64,000 nucleotides of DNA from Malaya genurostris (taxonomy: Eukaryota > Arthropoda > Insecta > Diptera > Culicidae), in NCBI RefSeq assembly GCF_030247185.1, contig NC_080570.1:160926882-160990881 (forward strand), given 5' to 3'. Positions 1 through 12,162 of this stretch are shown here, one piece after another. The notes beneath the pieces were generated by a model. The model saw nothing but the letters and a program-made list of their open reading frames with translations, had not been told where the DNA came from and ran no database searches. Made by a program: the position numbers and the translations under genes. Numbering within the stretch: the stretch's first letter is position 1; each line of letters starts with the position of its first letter.

Positions 1-826
1 CTGGAATATATGGTGAATGCATCAAAACTTCCCAAGCTTCCGGAGTTTCGGACGAGTCACCATGAAAACAAAATAATTAGACCTCCAGAAAAAAATACAT
101 AGTTATTCAAAGTGCACTTCTATTGTCTTATGGTGAATAAATAATAATAGGAAGCTTTGGAACTCAACGAACATAAGGACAAGGAAATATTACTACGTTC
201 TAGAAGAGTGAGTTAACGTTTTGCAGCTTGAATGAATCTTTTTTTGGAAACTCTTACGTTTTCTCGTGGCCTCAATACACGTGCTCTTCTTCAAAGCCAG
301 CGACAGTTGAGATAATTTTAGTGTCACAAAAAAAAAAGAAATAAATGAGCAAAAACGTGCGTTATTTAACCTGATGAAATGTGGAAAGCAATTCAAAAAA
401 CGACATCTCGGTTTAACTCGAGTTCGGTGTCAGTTCCACATGTTGCCAGAAGCTTATAAACGAAGCGAAACGGTCGTTAGTCGGATCGTTATTCCCAGTC
501 CCTCAGGGAGCAAAATACGAAAGATGAAGCCTCCGAAGCGAACTCGATCAAAGAAAACTGTGTGAAGATTAATGTAATGTGGCTCCGGTGAGCCTCCACA
601 CTCGGAAGTGCACACTTTCGCAGAAATAATCACTATAATTAAAACATATAAACCCTGTCTTTTAACCGACGAACACCCACATACGACGGCCACGGCGGCG
701 ATGGCATGTGACGCCACATGACCGCCCCAAAGCCGAACTAATTACAGTTATAAAGTAACAGATTGTGCGCGGTTCTTGCTTCGTCTTATTTCATTTTTTC
801 TTTTCTTTTTCCTTTCGTCCCGGTAG
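1..826 (+). other. Upstream intron of the receptor gene
   Basis: No exon is recognisable here. The stretch ends in a pyrimidine-rich tract (about 788-818) and a CGGTAG acceptor at 821-826, so it is most simply the intron before the terminal receptor exon. Short open frames in it are AT-rich and resemble nothing I know. Earlier receptor exons (TM1-TM5) must lie left of the window. Confidence 0.6.
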
Positions 827-1346
827 ATCCAACATGGAGAAAAGCCTGATGAACAAGAAACGCATCATCAAAATGCTGTTCGTCGTGGTGCTGGAGTTTT
901 TCCTCTGCTGGACTCCGCTGTACGTGATCAACACGATGGCCCTGTTCTGGCCCAGTACGGTCTACCACAATCTCGGCTACACGGCTATCAGCTTCCTCCA
1001 GCTGCTGGCCTATTCGTCCTCGTGCTGTAACCCAATCACCTACTGCTTCATGAGCAGTGGCTTCCGGAAAGCATTTCTGAACCTATTCCGCTGGTTCCGG
1101 GGCGGTAGCAGCGAGACGTCCACCAGTGCCAGCGTGCGTAACCGTCGGAACAGTGCGAACTGTTCGGTGCACGTCAGCTGTGGAAGCAGCAAACGAAACA
1201 AACAACCACTGCTGGAAAAGGAAACCGGTCTGTCCACGGACTTAGCGCCGGATGCGCTCTCAAACAACAATGATGGACTAACAACGGTGAACGGCAGGGA
1301 ACAGCGGCCAAAGGGATTGCAGCATCGATTACATCAGCAGCGCTAG
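827..1346 (+). CDS. Sulfakinin/cholecystokinin-like GPCR, terminal coding exon
   Basis: C-terminal part of a rhodopsin-family neuropeptide receptor. The exon opens after a polypyrimidine tract and AG at 825-826; the reading frame is A|TCC AAC ATG..., so the Met at 834 is internal, not a start. Visible in order: the basic end of intracellular loop 3 (NKKRIIKM), TM6 with the CWTPLY motif, a short extracellular loop, TM7 with NPITY (the NPxxY switch), and the helix-8 region SSGFRKAFLNLFRW with cysteines nearby. The tail is Ser/Asn-rich, with RRNS-type basophilic kinase sites, and ends in TAG at 1344-1346. The TM6/TM7 text closely resembles insect CCK-like (sulfakinin) receptors, which couple peptide binding at the plasma membrane to G proteins in feeding and satiety control. 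About 172 residues are present. Another gastrin/CCK-class receptor is possible. Confidence 0.85.
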
Positions 1347-1540
1347 TCGATAGTTATGTCGCCATATCGGGAGAGGGTTGCGGTAGCATTGATAATAAAT
1401 CGGATTGCTTTTGGACCAAATTGAGGGACAATTGAAGAGGCATACCAGGAAATGCATGGTTCGATTGATTAAGTACGTAATAAAGTTCAATTTAACGACC
1501 TAACAGTTTTGTGTTTCGTATTTACCATAGAGCGATATCG
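1347..1540 (+). promoter_or_regulatory. Receptor 3' UTR with two polyA signals
   Basis: Two AATAAA hexamers follow the stop codon, at 1394-1399 and 1479-1484. A GT-rich stretch (about 1507-1518) follows the second at a typical distance, so cleavage probably occurs near 1495-1505. Confidence 0.6.
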
Positions 1541-1840
1541 GAAAAAAAAACAAAACAATGATATGAAAGTATCTTGGCTCAAAGGCGCCAATCGTAGTAG
1601 GCTACTGAAAAACAGATTAATATTTAGACATTCGTGCGCTAGGTTTTCAACCCAATGTAAATTCATGCAATTGTACAGTAATAAATACTGCGCGGAAACA
1701 TAACCTTGAATTTTGAATTGTGTGTGTAGGTAGCATTTCGGTGCATTCTCAGGTATTGCTTGGCCGATTTCAACGACCCTCAGTTTAGCTTAGTTGATCG
1801 GTCATTTCCTATGGTTGATCAAAAACCAGTTGAAATTATA

Positions 1841-2021
1841 TGTTGAATTAGAGTGCCTATAACCAGAGTGACGACATCTCATCCGTAATGTTGGCAACAA
1901 TTCAAAACATTCCATTAGCTTTACATTGAATTGACAGGTCGTTTGCTCGTATGGAACTGGTAGCTGTCATTCCAAAACGAACAGCTGTCGCCACTCTGAT
2001 TCTAAGCACTCTATGTTGAAT
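1841..2021. mobile_element. hAT-type MITE (165 bp) with 8-bp target duplication
   Basis: Element 1849-2013. The ends are inverted repeats of about 27 bp starting TAGAGTGC on each strand, with a few mismatches. It is flanked by the perfect 8-bp direct repeat TGTTGAAT (1841-1848 and 2014-2021). An 8-bp duplication is the hAT signature. No coding capacity, so it is non-autonomous. Confidence 0.8.
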
Positions 2022-3531
2022 CACATGGATAATATTTGGGAATAGTAGATCATGCTCAAAGTGCAACCTATATTGGTTGTGGAACGGAAGAGGAATTTTA
2101 GTACATGTTCAAATTCTCCGGATGGTTATTACTCGATTTTAAACCGACCAAATCCCCTATCGTACCTCGAAACGCAATATCGAAGACTCATTCATAATAG
2201 GTGTCTGATTTGAAATATTTAAAATGTCTTGATAAATTTCTTACAGTGCACAGTGGTCCGAAACGGGAAATTAGCGTGACAAAAATATTTTCACTATTAA
2301 ATATTAGTGTTTTGTAGTTGGTGTCTTCACAAAAGTTGTATGTAATCAAATGGCGCTCCTTTGGATGAAAAATGTTACTAGGATGGTCCTCATTTAGATT
2401 GAAATCTGAAATCTAACTTTCTTAATTGAACTCAAAAATGATTTTGTTTCTACAATTATGTCGTAGAAAATTTTATTTTGAGCAACTTTGCTGAAAAAAG
2501 CACCTCTCTAGCTTTTCATTTGATCGAGTTACATCAATTTTCCCGAATGAAAGTAGGGTGGTTCCTGAAAATTCACTTTTTTCGTTCTAACTTTTTTGTG
2601 AAACGTTCTACGGAAAAGTTGTCTTTAGAAGAGTTGTTTGTACTAATCATTGCGCATAATTTTGCTCAACTAAGCTTTTTCATATGAGCTACCAGTAAAA
2701 AGTTATGATTATTTTTTCATCAAAAACTAGTCAAGCTTCAAATATCAATATTCATTAGATGACAGATCGATAAAAATGTATCCTATGCGTTTCCTGAAAC
2801 GTCATAATATAAGTAAAAGTTTAAGAGAAAATTGGAAGGGTGTTATTTTTTTAACTTATTAAAATTAGTTTTAAAAATACCTTCAAGAAACTCAAAAACA
2901 TTGCATAACTCTTAAACGCCGTAACTTATTAACATACTTCCTTCAGCAAAATGATAGTATCAAATTAGTTCTACAAGTGTTCCATACATTGTCCTTTCGA
3001 GAAATGAGACAGATTGCAGTAGTAGGTAGCTCATATGAAAAAGCTTAGTTGAGCAAAATTATGCGCAATCATTAGTACAACAACTCTTCTGAAGACAACT
3101 TTTCCGTAGAACATTTAACAACAAAGTTAGATTTAAAAACCTATTTTAATCCACCTAGTGGTGTAATGATGCCGTTCTCATATTACTCATTACATCATAA
3201 ATATAACCGTGAAATTCGCAAAAACAACTGTTTATTAAATAGGAATAGGATATTTTGTTCGGATCTAATCGCACAAACTCTATAAATCCTGTTTAACCTG
3301 TAGTTCCGGAACCGAAAGTAGTATCCACAACAAATTAAGGAATTCCGTATGAAACTGTAAGACTTTTCTTTTGAACCTATAAGTTTGTGAAAATCTATTC
3401 GGCCATCTCCAAGAAGAGTGAGATCCTTTTTTTGCAGTTTCTAATCACTATTTCCAATTCTCTCGAAACCGGATTCAGATGAACGGAATAGCCGAAGTTG
3501 GTTCGTTTGCTACCAACAAATATGACCTACA

Positions 3532-5053
3532 AATTTATTTATTTATTTATTTATTTATTTGTTTTGAATCATCGGACATTGCAGTCTAAATGATTTGAGT
3601 GGGGAAAAGCCCATTTGAGTTTACCAACACATCCAATGGCATAGTTCTCAAACAGGCATAAAAACCACTATCTTTTCAACTATACTAAAAATAATGACAT
3701 AATACACATAACACTAATATAATTGTCGTTGATTAAAAGCAGAATACATACAAAAATTAAATAAAATAAAATATATCACAGAAGTTGTAGTCTGCGTATG
3801 ATAGATGCAAATTTTTTTGATGAGTCGCCAAACTCGAAGACACTATCTACTTGTGAAAAAGTGCGTATCATAGAAGTAACTGGCTCGTGATATCCAAAAC
3901 TTGTGCGATGAAATCTTGTCGATAGTAACGATACATCGCGAGTTCTCCTAGAGGTTCGTAGATCTATACGGGATAGCAGTTCGGGTACATCAATTTCACC
4001 ATTCAGGATTTTCACTACTGTTACGGCTTGTTGTATACGACGACGACGTTCTAATGATTCAAGGTTTAGTAGCTGACAACGATCTTTGTATGGTGGAAGG
4101 TTCTGCGGATCACGCCATGGTAGATTCTTGAGCGCTAATCGTATGAACCTTTTCTGAATTCTTTCAAGTTTCAAGCTCCAAGTTAGCTGATGTGGATTCC
4201 AAACTGGCGATGCAAACTCAAGTATTGGCCTGACTAAAGAGCAATAAAGTGATTTCAAACAATATGGGTCAGTAAAGTCGCGGGATATTTTTGAAATGAA
4301 TCCCAGTTGCCTATACGCTTTTTTAGTTATGTTAGCTATATGAGAGTTAAAATTCAGTTTGTGGTCAAAAATAACGCCGAGATCGCTGATTTCACTGACT
4401 CTATGTAGGTTTATACCATCAATACTGTAACTGAAGATGATCGGATTGCTCTTCCTATGAAATGTCATTACGGAACATTTAGCGATGCTAATGATCAGCA
4501 GATTGGAGCGACACCACTCCACGAAACTATTTAATACGGTTTGTAATCGATAGCAGTCTTCAATCGACTTTACTACTAGATAGAGCTTGAGATCGTCAGC
4601 ATATATAAGCTTGCATCCAGCACCCAAAACCGTAGCCACATCATTGAAAAAGAGAGTAAACAGCAGGGGACCCAGATTACTACCTTGTGGCACACCTGAT
4701 CTATTGGTGAATGCGGACGATTCACAAGAACCTAATTTAACACGTATAATTCTTTGGGTGAGGTAAGATCGTAGCCAAGTAGTTAGCTGGTGTGTGGCGC
4801 CAAGTAAACTGAGCTTACGAAGAAGAACTTCGTGATCGATACGATCGAAGGCTGCTTTCAAATCAGTATATATAACGTCGACCTGTGCTTTCTCTTCTAT
4901 ATGGTTAATGCAAGTTGACGCAAATTGCAGTAGATTAGTTGAAACGGATCGGCCTGGCATAAATCCATGCTGGTCAGGTGAAATGTAACTAGTGGTTTGG
5001 CGGAGAATAAACTGGTAGACGATAATTTCGAATAATTGGAACAGTTTTGAACG
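3532..5053 (-). mobile_element. 5'-truncated non-LTR retrotransposon (LINE)
   Basis: The 3' end on the minus strand is a (AAAT)n tail at 3532-3562, inside the repeat element 3153-6303. Reverse transcriptase sequence is readable from about 5053 down to 3776. The 5' boundary is abrupt at about 5053, where an in-frame stop interrupts the reading frame, which is typical of incomplete target-primed reverse transcription. Endonuclease and ORF1 are absent. Confidence 0.75.
3776..4960 (-). pseudogene. Reverse transcriptase fragment of a LINE (jockey/CR1-like)
   Basis: An open frame of 394 codons from the internal Met at 4960; the same frame runs upstream to about 5050 (including QHGFMPGRS), so that Met is not a true start. 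RT motifs in order: DLKAAFDRIDHEVL (first catalytic Asp), SGVPQGSNLGPLLF, and IYADDLKLY (the catalytic Asp pair). Thumb and C-terminal text follow, with the LPPYKDRC-type motif common to jockey-like insect elements. It ends with a stop at 3776. The protein would copy element RNA at a nicked target. It lacks the endonuclease and the N-terminal half, so it is a dead copy with an uninterrupted remainder. Clade assignment (jockey versus CR1-like) is uncertain. Confidence 0.8.
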
Positions 5054-5329
5054 TAGTTAAACTTATACTTACTATCTCATGCTCTATTTCGTTTAAACCA
5101 ATTTAACTAAATCTAACGAAACGAACCTGCGTTTCTGTTACTACTGCGTGCTAAACAGCATGAATCAGCAGCATGAAACATGTAGTAGGATTGTTATTAT
5201 TATTATTGACATCACTACACAACGTGTATGAAATAGAACAAGCACGCCTTGTTCGTTTTTTGTTTTCTTCTTCTTTCGGTGTGGTACATATTGTCACTCT
5301 ATATGGCGATTTGAAAACTTTGACACTCA

Positions 5330-6120
5330 TCGCCCTGTAACTGCGGAACCGGAAGTCGGATCCAGATGAAATTTCACAGTAGATTTAAAGACAGTATGAA
5401 CTTTAATTCAAATCAAGATTTGTGAAAATCGGTTCAAGCATCGCAGAGAAATCGAAGTGAATTTAGTTTTAGGAGTTTTTCTTCTCCACTGTCGGTGCTC
5501 TCGGAACAGGAAAAGAGGGGACCAGTAGTGCCGAATTAAGTTTTTATGCCCACAAACTAACAAGCTCTGCAAACTAGAAGAATTTATCAGACAGTTTTAT
5601 GGGATTTGTACCTGTTTTTAACCATCGTTCGTGGAAAAATACTAATAAAATTGGTAATTTTCCACTTATCACGCTTTAGTTCCGGAACCGGAAGTCGGAT
5701 CCAGATAAAATGTTTCACAAATTTTTAGGATATTATAAGACCTTTCATTTGAATCTAAGTTTGCGAAAATCGGTTGAGTTGTTCCAGAGATAATTGAGTG
5801 TAAACTTTTTCTCAAATTTTCACATATTACCATATAACTCCGGAACCGGAAGTCACATTTAAACGAAATTCAATAGCAATCTATGGGACCATAATACCTT
5901 TTATTTGAATCTTAGTTTGTGAAAATCGGTTCAGCCATCTCTGACAAAAGTGAGTGCATATTTTTTTCACTTTTTTGGTACATATCATCCTATATCTCCG
6001 GAACCGGAAGTCGGATCGGAATGAAATTCAATAGCAGGCTATGGGACTATGAGACCTTTCATTTGAATCTTTGTTTGTGAAAATCGGTTTGGCCATCTCT
6101 GAGAAAAGTGAGTGCATATT
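5330..6120 (+). repeat. Tandem ~160-bp units around GGAACCGGAAGTC
   Basis: At least four diverged units are spaced about 157-170 bp apart (cores near 5346, 5683, 5843 and 6000). Each has the core, then 'tgaaattcaatag', 'tttgaatctaagtttgtgaaaatcgg' in variants, and 'gagtgcata'. A partial unit lies at 3300-3425 on the other side of the inserted LINE and another fragment at 23100-23170. The units are non-coding. Confidence 0.75.
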
Positions 6121-6126
6121 TTTGTT

Positions 6127-6133
6127 ACATACA

Positions 6134-6164
<31 letters not shown>

Positions 6165-6184
6165 GGACGGACACACACACACAG
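6127..6184 (+). repeat. (CA)n microsatellite
   Basis: Nearly pure CA dinucleotides broken by CGGACGGA. It sits between the last ~160-bp unit and the hairpin end of the inner repeat element. The open frames read across it in both directions are low-complexity artefacts. Confidence 0.9.
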
Positions 6185-6894
6185 ACATTTGCTCAGTTCG
6201 TCGAGCTGAGTCGAATGGTATATGACATTCGGCCCTCCGGGCCTCGGTTAAAAAGTCGATTTTCACAGTGATTGCATAGCCTTTCTATATGAGAAAGGCA
6301 AAAATCAATTTTCAGGAGCCACCCTACTTTTATTCGGGAAAATTGATGTAACTCGATCAAATGAAAAGCTAGAGAGGTGCTTTTTTCAGCAAAGTTGCTC
6401 AAAATCAAATTTTCTACGACTTAATTGTAGAAACAAAATCATTTTTGAGTTCAATTAAGAAAGTTAGATTTCAGATTTCAATCTAAATGAGGACCATCCT
6501 AGTAACATTTTTCATCCAAAGGAGCGCCATTTGATTACAAACAACTTTTGTGAAGACACCAACTACAAAAAACTAATATGTAATAGTGAAAATATTTTTG
6601 TCACGCTAATTTCCCGTTTCGGACCATAGTGCAGTGTTAGTTCCTACTTTTTTTGTAAGTAGTCACAGTGGCAGCAGTCCCTTGCTTCGGTTCTACACTG
6701 GACCCTTGATAAGATTTGAAGTTCTTAGGGTATGGTGCCCACTTGGTCACTGTTTTGTTCAAATAGATTATATAAAATTGTCCTCATAATGTGTGGTTGT
6801 GTTTTATTGTTTAGTTGTTGTTTTTGTAATGACAATGATCGTACATCTGGTTTTGTGATAATGTAAGTTGTGGTATGTGGTTCTTGTAATGGTG

Positions 6895-6966
6895 TGTATG
6901 GAATGTAGTGGTAATAATTGTAATAATAATGTAATAAAGGTAATAGTAATAACAATAATAATAAGC
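6895..6966 (+). repeat. TAA-rich microsatellite
   Basis: Imperfect (TAA/TAG)n run. The rest of 6637-6966 is AT-rich with GT-biased low-complexity text and no gene. Confidence 0.7.
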
Positions 6967-8590
6967 TTTTAAATGGGTTTACGTGTTGGGTACTTGATGT
7001 ATTTTTTTACATACTTATCTATACTCTTGCGTTATTTATTCGTTTCTTTTTTATATTTCTAGTATTCTGCATCATGCTTCTTCTTTCTTCTTCTTCCTTC
7101 TTTTCCAAGTTTAAGAGCTTCTCTTAGTTCGATTTTCCAGTTTTCTCAGTGTGAATAAAGCTTAATAGATTCTGACTAGGGTTAATGTACCAATAGTCAT
7201 CTCATTAGTAGTGTCACCATGTTATTTTAGTGATTACTCGACTCGAGCGATTAATGCATTGTGCTCAAATTGAATACAATATCTTTGCTTCGGATTTGTG
7301 AAGCACTAACGCAGAAAAAGTAGTTCGAAAATTGTTCAATACTGTTGCTATAGCGACGCGAAAACTTGAAGCGAATGCTCCTAATTTCATCTTACTTTTG
7401 AAGTCAGTCTATCGAACAAAGACAACAGAGCTCACTCTAACTAATGGTTTTCGTATATGAGATGACGAATGGAGCTGAGATAAATTTTTATCTCTACTAT
7501 TGGTCGATCGTTAGTCCTGAGCTGAAACGTGCATACACCTCTTCTTACACTTCACTCACATATATCACATGAAAACGACACAACCTCACAAAATGAATTG
7601 GATGAACATCGTTTGACAGCTATCAGTGGTTTGCTCATATGTTCAGTCTGTATTATTTTATTCTATTTTACAATATTCTATCTCACTCCACAGTATTCCA
7701 TGGTACACCAACCTCCAATAAACGTCAAAGATGGACTGCATTTACCGTTCGTTTGATGTCATCATGTGAAACCCAATTGGGATACGTTCACTCCATTTAA
7801 ATTTCACTTCACATTGGTAATAAAGGCCGGTAGTATGAAAATGAAACATAAAACAGAGCTCAGTTAAGCCCTACCGGCCTCTCCAAACCCCGGATGTTTG
7901 GAGCGTAATGCAATCAACATCTTATTCAAGTCGTTCCGTATTTGATTCATTAAATTCAATAATTAAGCTAAAGCTGTAATATATATCTATACTGAATTTT
8001 AACGGTAATTGATTGTATCTGATGATGTTTGCAATACCGTCAAGCCCACCAACCACGGGAGGGCAAAATGTTAGTTTCTAAACTTATAGTTTTTTGTTTC
8101 TCAATCTCTCGGCAGCCGGTTACCGAGAGAAAAATGTGGTTATTTTAATTTACGGCTGATAAAATAGGACAGAATATTCGCATTTGTATTGGATTATTTG
8201 TGGTCATCTAGGCTTTCTTAATTTCAATAAAGAATTGATATCACATTAATTTCAACATCTCAATTGTCAAACCCGAAGATACAATTTTATAGCGATTTGA
8301 AAGAATACCGAAAGCCACCATCTTTCTACAAAAAAAATGAATCGTTTGAAAATTCAAAAAATAATTCAATTGACCGTTCTCAACATGCACAAAAGTGTGT
8401 CTGTCATATTAGTCAACTGAAAATGCTTATGGTTTATAACTACATAAAAGCTAGTGCTTGTTTTACTAGCTAACAAAACGTGTTGTAAGCGCACTGCACT
8501 CAATCATTTAAAAAAATCGTATTTCTGTGTCGGCTTTACACGATACGCTTTGTGCGATGATTCGTTCAATTCATACGGCTCCATATTTTG
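6967..8590. other. Intergenic, no gene recognised
   Basis: AT-rich with short unconvincing frames only. Two local palindromes stand out. One is a hairpin around GGCCGGTAG ... CTACCGGCC at about 7825-7877. The other is TCTCGGCAGCCGGTTACCGA at 8107-8126, a motif that recurs elsewhere in the window. Confidence 0.5.
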
Positions 8591-8624
8591 GCACTGAAAT
8601 TCACCGCAATGCTCGGTCATACCA

Positions 8625-8768
8625 AACATGTTAGAAAACTGTAATTTTGAGTTATTTGATATTTATATTATCTCATACTATTGGAAAATTTAATCGTATA
8701 TTTCTGAATATTGTTTCGATTGGTTATGCGCCTCATATTAAAGTAAGACGTACTCACGTCAAAATCTA
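8625..8768 (-). repeat. Diverged copy of the HINE-like repeat 5' end
   Basis: The text ending ATTAAAGTAAGACGTACTCACGTC at 8739-8762 (read on +) aligns by eye with the conserved end of the 16-37 kb family (ATAGTAAAGTAAGTCGTATT, then CACGAC). The preceding ~120 bp also align loosely. It is strongly decayed. Confidence 0.45.
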
Positions 8769-11700
8769 TGAACATTCGAATCATTTTACGAAAAACTAGG
8801 GAGACTATTTTGTTAGGCAAGCAAAAAGAGCAGTCTAGTTTCCGGAGAAAATGTCAATTTACGGTAATGACTATCTGGCATCGCTAGCCTTAAGCAGTGG
8901 TTCAACCTTTAGAACGAACGGAACTCACCACGATTCCTCGGACAGTTAACAGGATTTTCCCGAGCCTAAGCTCAAATGACCTGTTATATGAGCTTGAGCT
9001 GATCGGGATTAGCTGAAATTGTACAGGGAGTTTCTAGATGATCCGACCTGGGACTGGTAAATCATGCTTCAATGTACATCTTCTGGTAATCCCAGAATTT
9101 AATTATGCTCGGATGCACCACTAAACTCGATGACTCCCCGAGTGAACATTTCAACAATATCCGATACTGAAGTCCCGGGAAGTCTTGATCAACAGCCCTT
9201 ATTCGAGGAAACTGAAGAAAACTTTGCAATACTACCGTGTAAAGAAAAAAACTTCCCTATTTTTATAAATGAAATTACGTGATAAAAATAAACGATTGAA
9301 TAGGATTAAGACAAAATTGTTGATTCATTGCATTTACACATTCTAAATAGTTGTTTAAAATCATTTTAAATCACCAAATAAAGGTCAACAGATTTCACAC
9401 GCGTCTTGTTTATTAAAAATATTAATTGGTTATATTGGTTGATCTGGGCAGCCGGCTACCGAGAAATATATAATTTGTTTGAAATATTAATATCAAATAT
9501 TTTTTAACTATGCATTCAATGTACCGATATATGTTATCGCTGTTATTAACTTTGTAATATCAACGGATTTGCGCAATAGTTGATTTTTATCATTCAATTT
9601 ATAATCCTGAAAGACAATCAATAACATGGAAGAAAACATTCTAAATAAAACTTTTCTCCAAAGCTAGACGGAAATTGATAGGTTGAATGAAGAGATAATT
9701 TAGTAAAATAGAGTAATCAGAAGTGAAACGTTGAAAATATCTGATAACTGAAAGGAAAAAGAAACTCCCGAATTGTCGCCTTTTACGACATGGAAGCAGG
9801 AACCCAGTGGATCTATTCTTGGTTCATTTTTCTCCGCCGGATTCCACACGGCATCTAGGCTGGTACTGTCCGGAGAGAGCTAATCAATCTCCTAGTGGAC
9901 CCCAGCCCCTCTTGAGTTCGAATGACCTGTTATATGGCGTCAAAAGTTGATACGAAAGTTTCAGAAATTTCAAACCGTCATGCAACGTTTTACTGGTCAT
10001 AAGAACATCTTTTTCTGTCCTAGTCAATGAAGTTGTTTCGAAGAACCCAACAATAATATTAATGAGAATATTAATTAGAGAAAGGCTAAACGTATTTTTC
10101 TGATGACTAACCTTCAAAAATACAGTGCCACACAATAAAATACCGAAGGGGAAAAAGTTACGCAGACTACCAAGGGGATTTTTGTATTCAATAATATAAT
10201 ATAATTTTAGGCACACTGCTTAAGCTCTAAGATGCCAAGGGTATTTTCTAATCTTAATTAACGACTAACTTAAAACTAGAATAGTATCATTAGACTATGT
10301 CATCTCGGGTTCTCGAAAATCCAGCTTTCAGCTGGCGATCGGCAGTGGCCGATGAATTGAATAGTGCATGAGTCTTCCAGATGGCGATGGTGAATATCTA
10401 TGCTGGCCGTATTCTTCGGTCCGTGTGGGTCCGCGGTACCAAGGGGATGAAAAATGTTGGAATGTTAATTTTGATCGATTGCATCTTAGCTATTTTTTGA
10501 CTGATTTCGAAAATTGTATCACCATTGGAAAGGTAAATTTATTAGGAATGGAATTTACTATAACCATGCTCAGGCAGACCTGTGAACTTTCAGCGCGATT
10601 AGCCATTTGCTTGATTCGACAGCCAATTTTCATAATTTGCGTTTCGTCTTCGACCCATTATCAGATTATGTTGAAATAAACGTCCCACAAACTAGCTAAC
10701 CACGAGGTACCAAAACCCTTGAAATTGGCCAATTTTTGTTAGTGAAAGTTGAAATAATATATAAGTTCTAGTTGTCCTTTAGATTGAATTTTTGTTTGGT
10801 CTCGAGTTTTGCGATAACCGAAACACCACTGCCGATGAAGTTCGCAGTGGCAGGCTCTCTGATGCCATTGCACAAGACTAAAATAAAACATAAAATGTTG
10901 ATTGGTAAAATTATATTAGTATTGAACCACGCACATCATATTTTTGGTTTCTCTGCAGATGGGAAATATTTCTACCACTGAAAGTCGCGCATGCAGGGCT
11001 CTGGATCCCAAACACGAACGCAAGTGCACTTCGGAAGCGTGTTTGGCCATTTTGATTTGAAATCGATTGGACTTTTGGCGTCGATTGATAATTGTTGCAG
11101 CAACCTCAATCCACTATTGGATGCCAGAGAACCGATTAAGTTCTCGGCAATGGACTGAGGCCGTGCCGGGTGCTCCGAAGTGACCTAGGGAGACTCAATG
11201 GTGTCGATTTTCTGAGATTACTGTGGCATATTTTTCAGACTGTCGAAAAAAAGATGAAAAACTATCAATAGCGAAAATTACTGCTCATTATTGAAGCGAT
11301 TAATAATGTTTAAACAATCGGACTGTACATTGACACAATAGCGCTTCAAAATATTATGGACTCCAGAAAGGATGACACTTACTTATGACATCAGTGGCTA
11401 CCAACACAATCATTTTCAACGGCTGGCAAATATCAGTCTAAATCTGCCAACAAAAAGCCGAAGTTTGCACACTAAGCCCTGATATAATCCGATGACTTCA
11501 AGATACGTATCGGGTTTTCTTTTTCTTTTAGGGATCGACGACTGCGGCTACCGCACAGCTACGTAACGACAGTCGCACACAAATGTACAAAAGGGAAGAA
11601 ATCTGCTCGTGACTTTCTAACCTTTGCATTGAACGGTCTCCAACAACTGACCGAATGGTTTCGATTCGGAGCTGTCAAGCACAAAAGGCAGTGAGGGAAA

Positions 11701-11884
11701 AAAGGGAACACATCAAAGCAACCGGGTTTGAGTCGAGTCTCTTACGAAAGGACGTGGACGTAAGTCTAGTCCTGCGAATGCATAAATGACACGTTCGTGA
11801 TGTGTTGTTCTGCAAACGGCACGTTTCGCATCGTTGTGTGTGATTTCTCGTCTTGTGTTCGTTATCTGAATCGAACTATTTATG
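8769..11884. other. Intergenic with a LINE-derived scrap near 9765-9860
   Basis: At 9765-9860 the sequence (tttacgacatggaagcagg and neighbours) is the reverse complement of 27900-27975, the 5' part of the LOA-type LINE copy, so a minus-strand LINE fragment lies here. 10260-10460 and 10820-11200 are locally GC-richer and may be old retrotransposon UTR; I do not recognise them. A second copy of the GGCAGCCGG hairpin motif lies at 9449-9466. No gene is supported. Confidence 0.45.
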
Positions 11885-12162
11885 TAATGTCGTTTTCGTT
11901 TTTAAACTGCACTACACCGGTGGAGTGCTACACCATGGCATGAATAAACGAACAAAAATGATGAAAACATAAACAGTAACCATTGACTACAATAAACGAT
12001 TCCATTGCACAGAGCTACACCAAACTTTTGATGAGTGCTACACTAGTGGTATCGGTGCAGAAAAAGTGTAGCACTGGTGTAGTGCAATTGGTAAAAACGA
12101 ACGGTTTCAGTGCAGCTTTCGCTACACCTGTGTAGTGCAATTTAAAAACGAAAACGACATAA
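11885..12162. mobile_element. PIF/Harbinger-type MITE with TAA target duplication
   Basis: Element 11888-12159 (272 bp) starts TGTCGTTTTCG and ends CGAAAACGACA. Inverted repeats extend about 35 bp, including the ACTGCACTACACC region. Flanking direct repeats are TAA (11885-11887 and 12160-12162), the TWA target of Harbinger elements. The first 11 bp match the ends of the autonomous Harbinger at 38031-41310, so that transposase could in principle recognise it. Internally it carries several copies of a 'gtgctacac' motif in both orientations. Confidence 0.8.

Larger units (their letters stand above)
3153..6303 (+). mobile_element. Inner repeat element with ~160-bp tandem units and 3' hairpin
   Basis: Inserted into the fold-back element. 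The left end has the palindrome CCACCTAGTGG followed by GCCGTTCTCATAT. The right end carries the hairpin GCCTTTCT-loop-AGAAAGGC, whose arm ATATGAGAAAGGC is the reverse complement of the left subterminal motif with one mismatch. Inside are several copies of a ~160-bp unit around GGAACCGGAAGTC and then a (CA)n tract. I recognise this text as a widespread mosquito repeat but cannot name it. Subterminal inverted repeats, internal tandem units, a microsatellite and a 3' hairpin are features of Helentron-associated elements; that classification is an inference. Confidence 0.6.
2249..6631. mobile_element. Fold-back MITE, split by nested insertions
   Basis: The outermost ~325 bp on each side (2249-2571 and 6304-6631) are inverted copies beginning CAC[AT][AG]TGGTCCGAAA. 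The palindrome continues inward: 2572-2700 pairs with 3010-3150. Joining 2249-3152 to 6304-6631 therefore gives one hairpin-like element of about 1.23 kb with arms of roughly 440 bp and a ~310-bp loop. A 5-bp CAGTG lies just outside both ends (2244-2248 and 6632-6636), a plausible target duplication. The superfamily is not clear to me. No coding sequence belongs to this element. Confidence 0.7.

Noticed and set aside
6039..6271. Overlapping frames across the CA repeat
   Set aside because: Low-complexity translation of a microsatellite on both strands.
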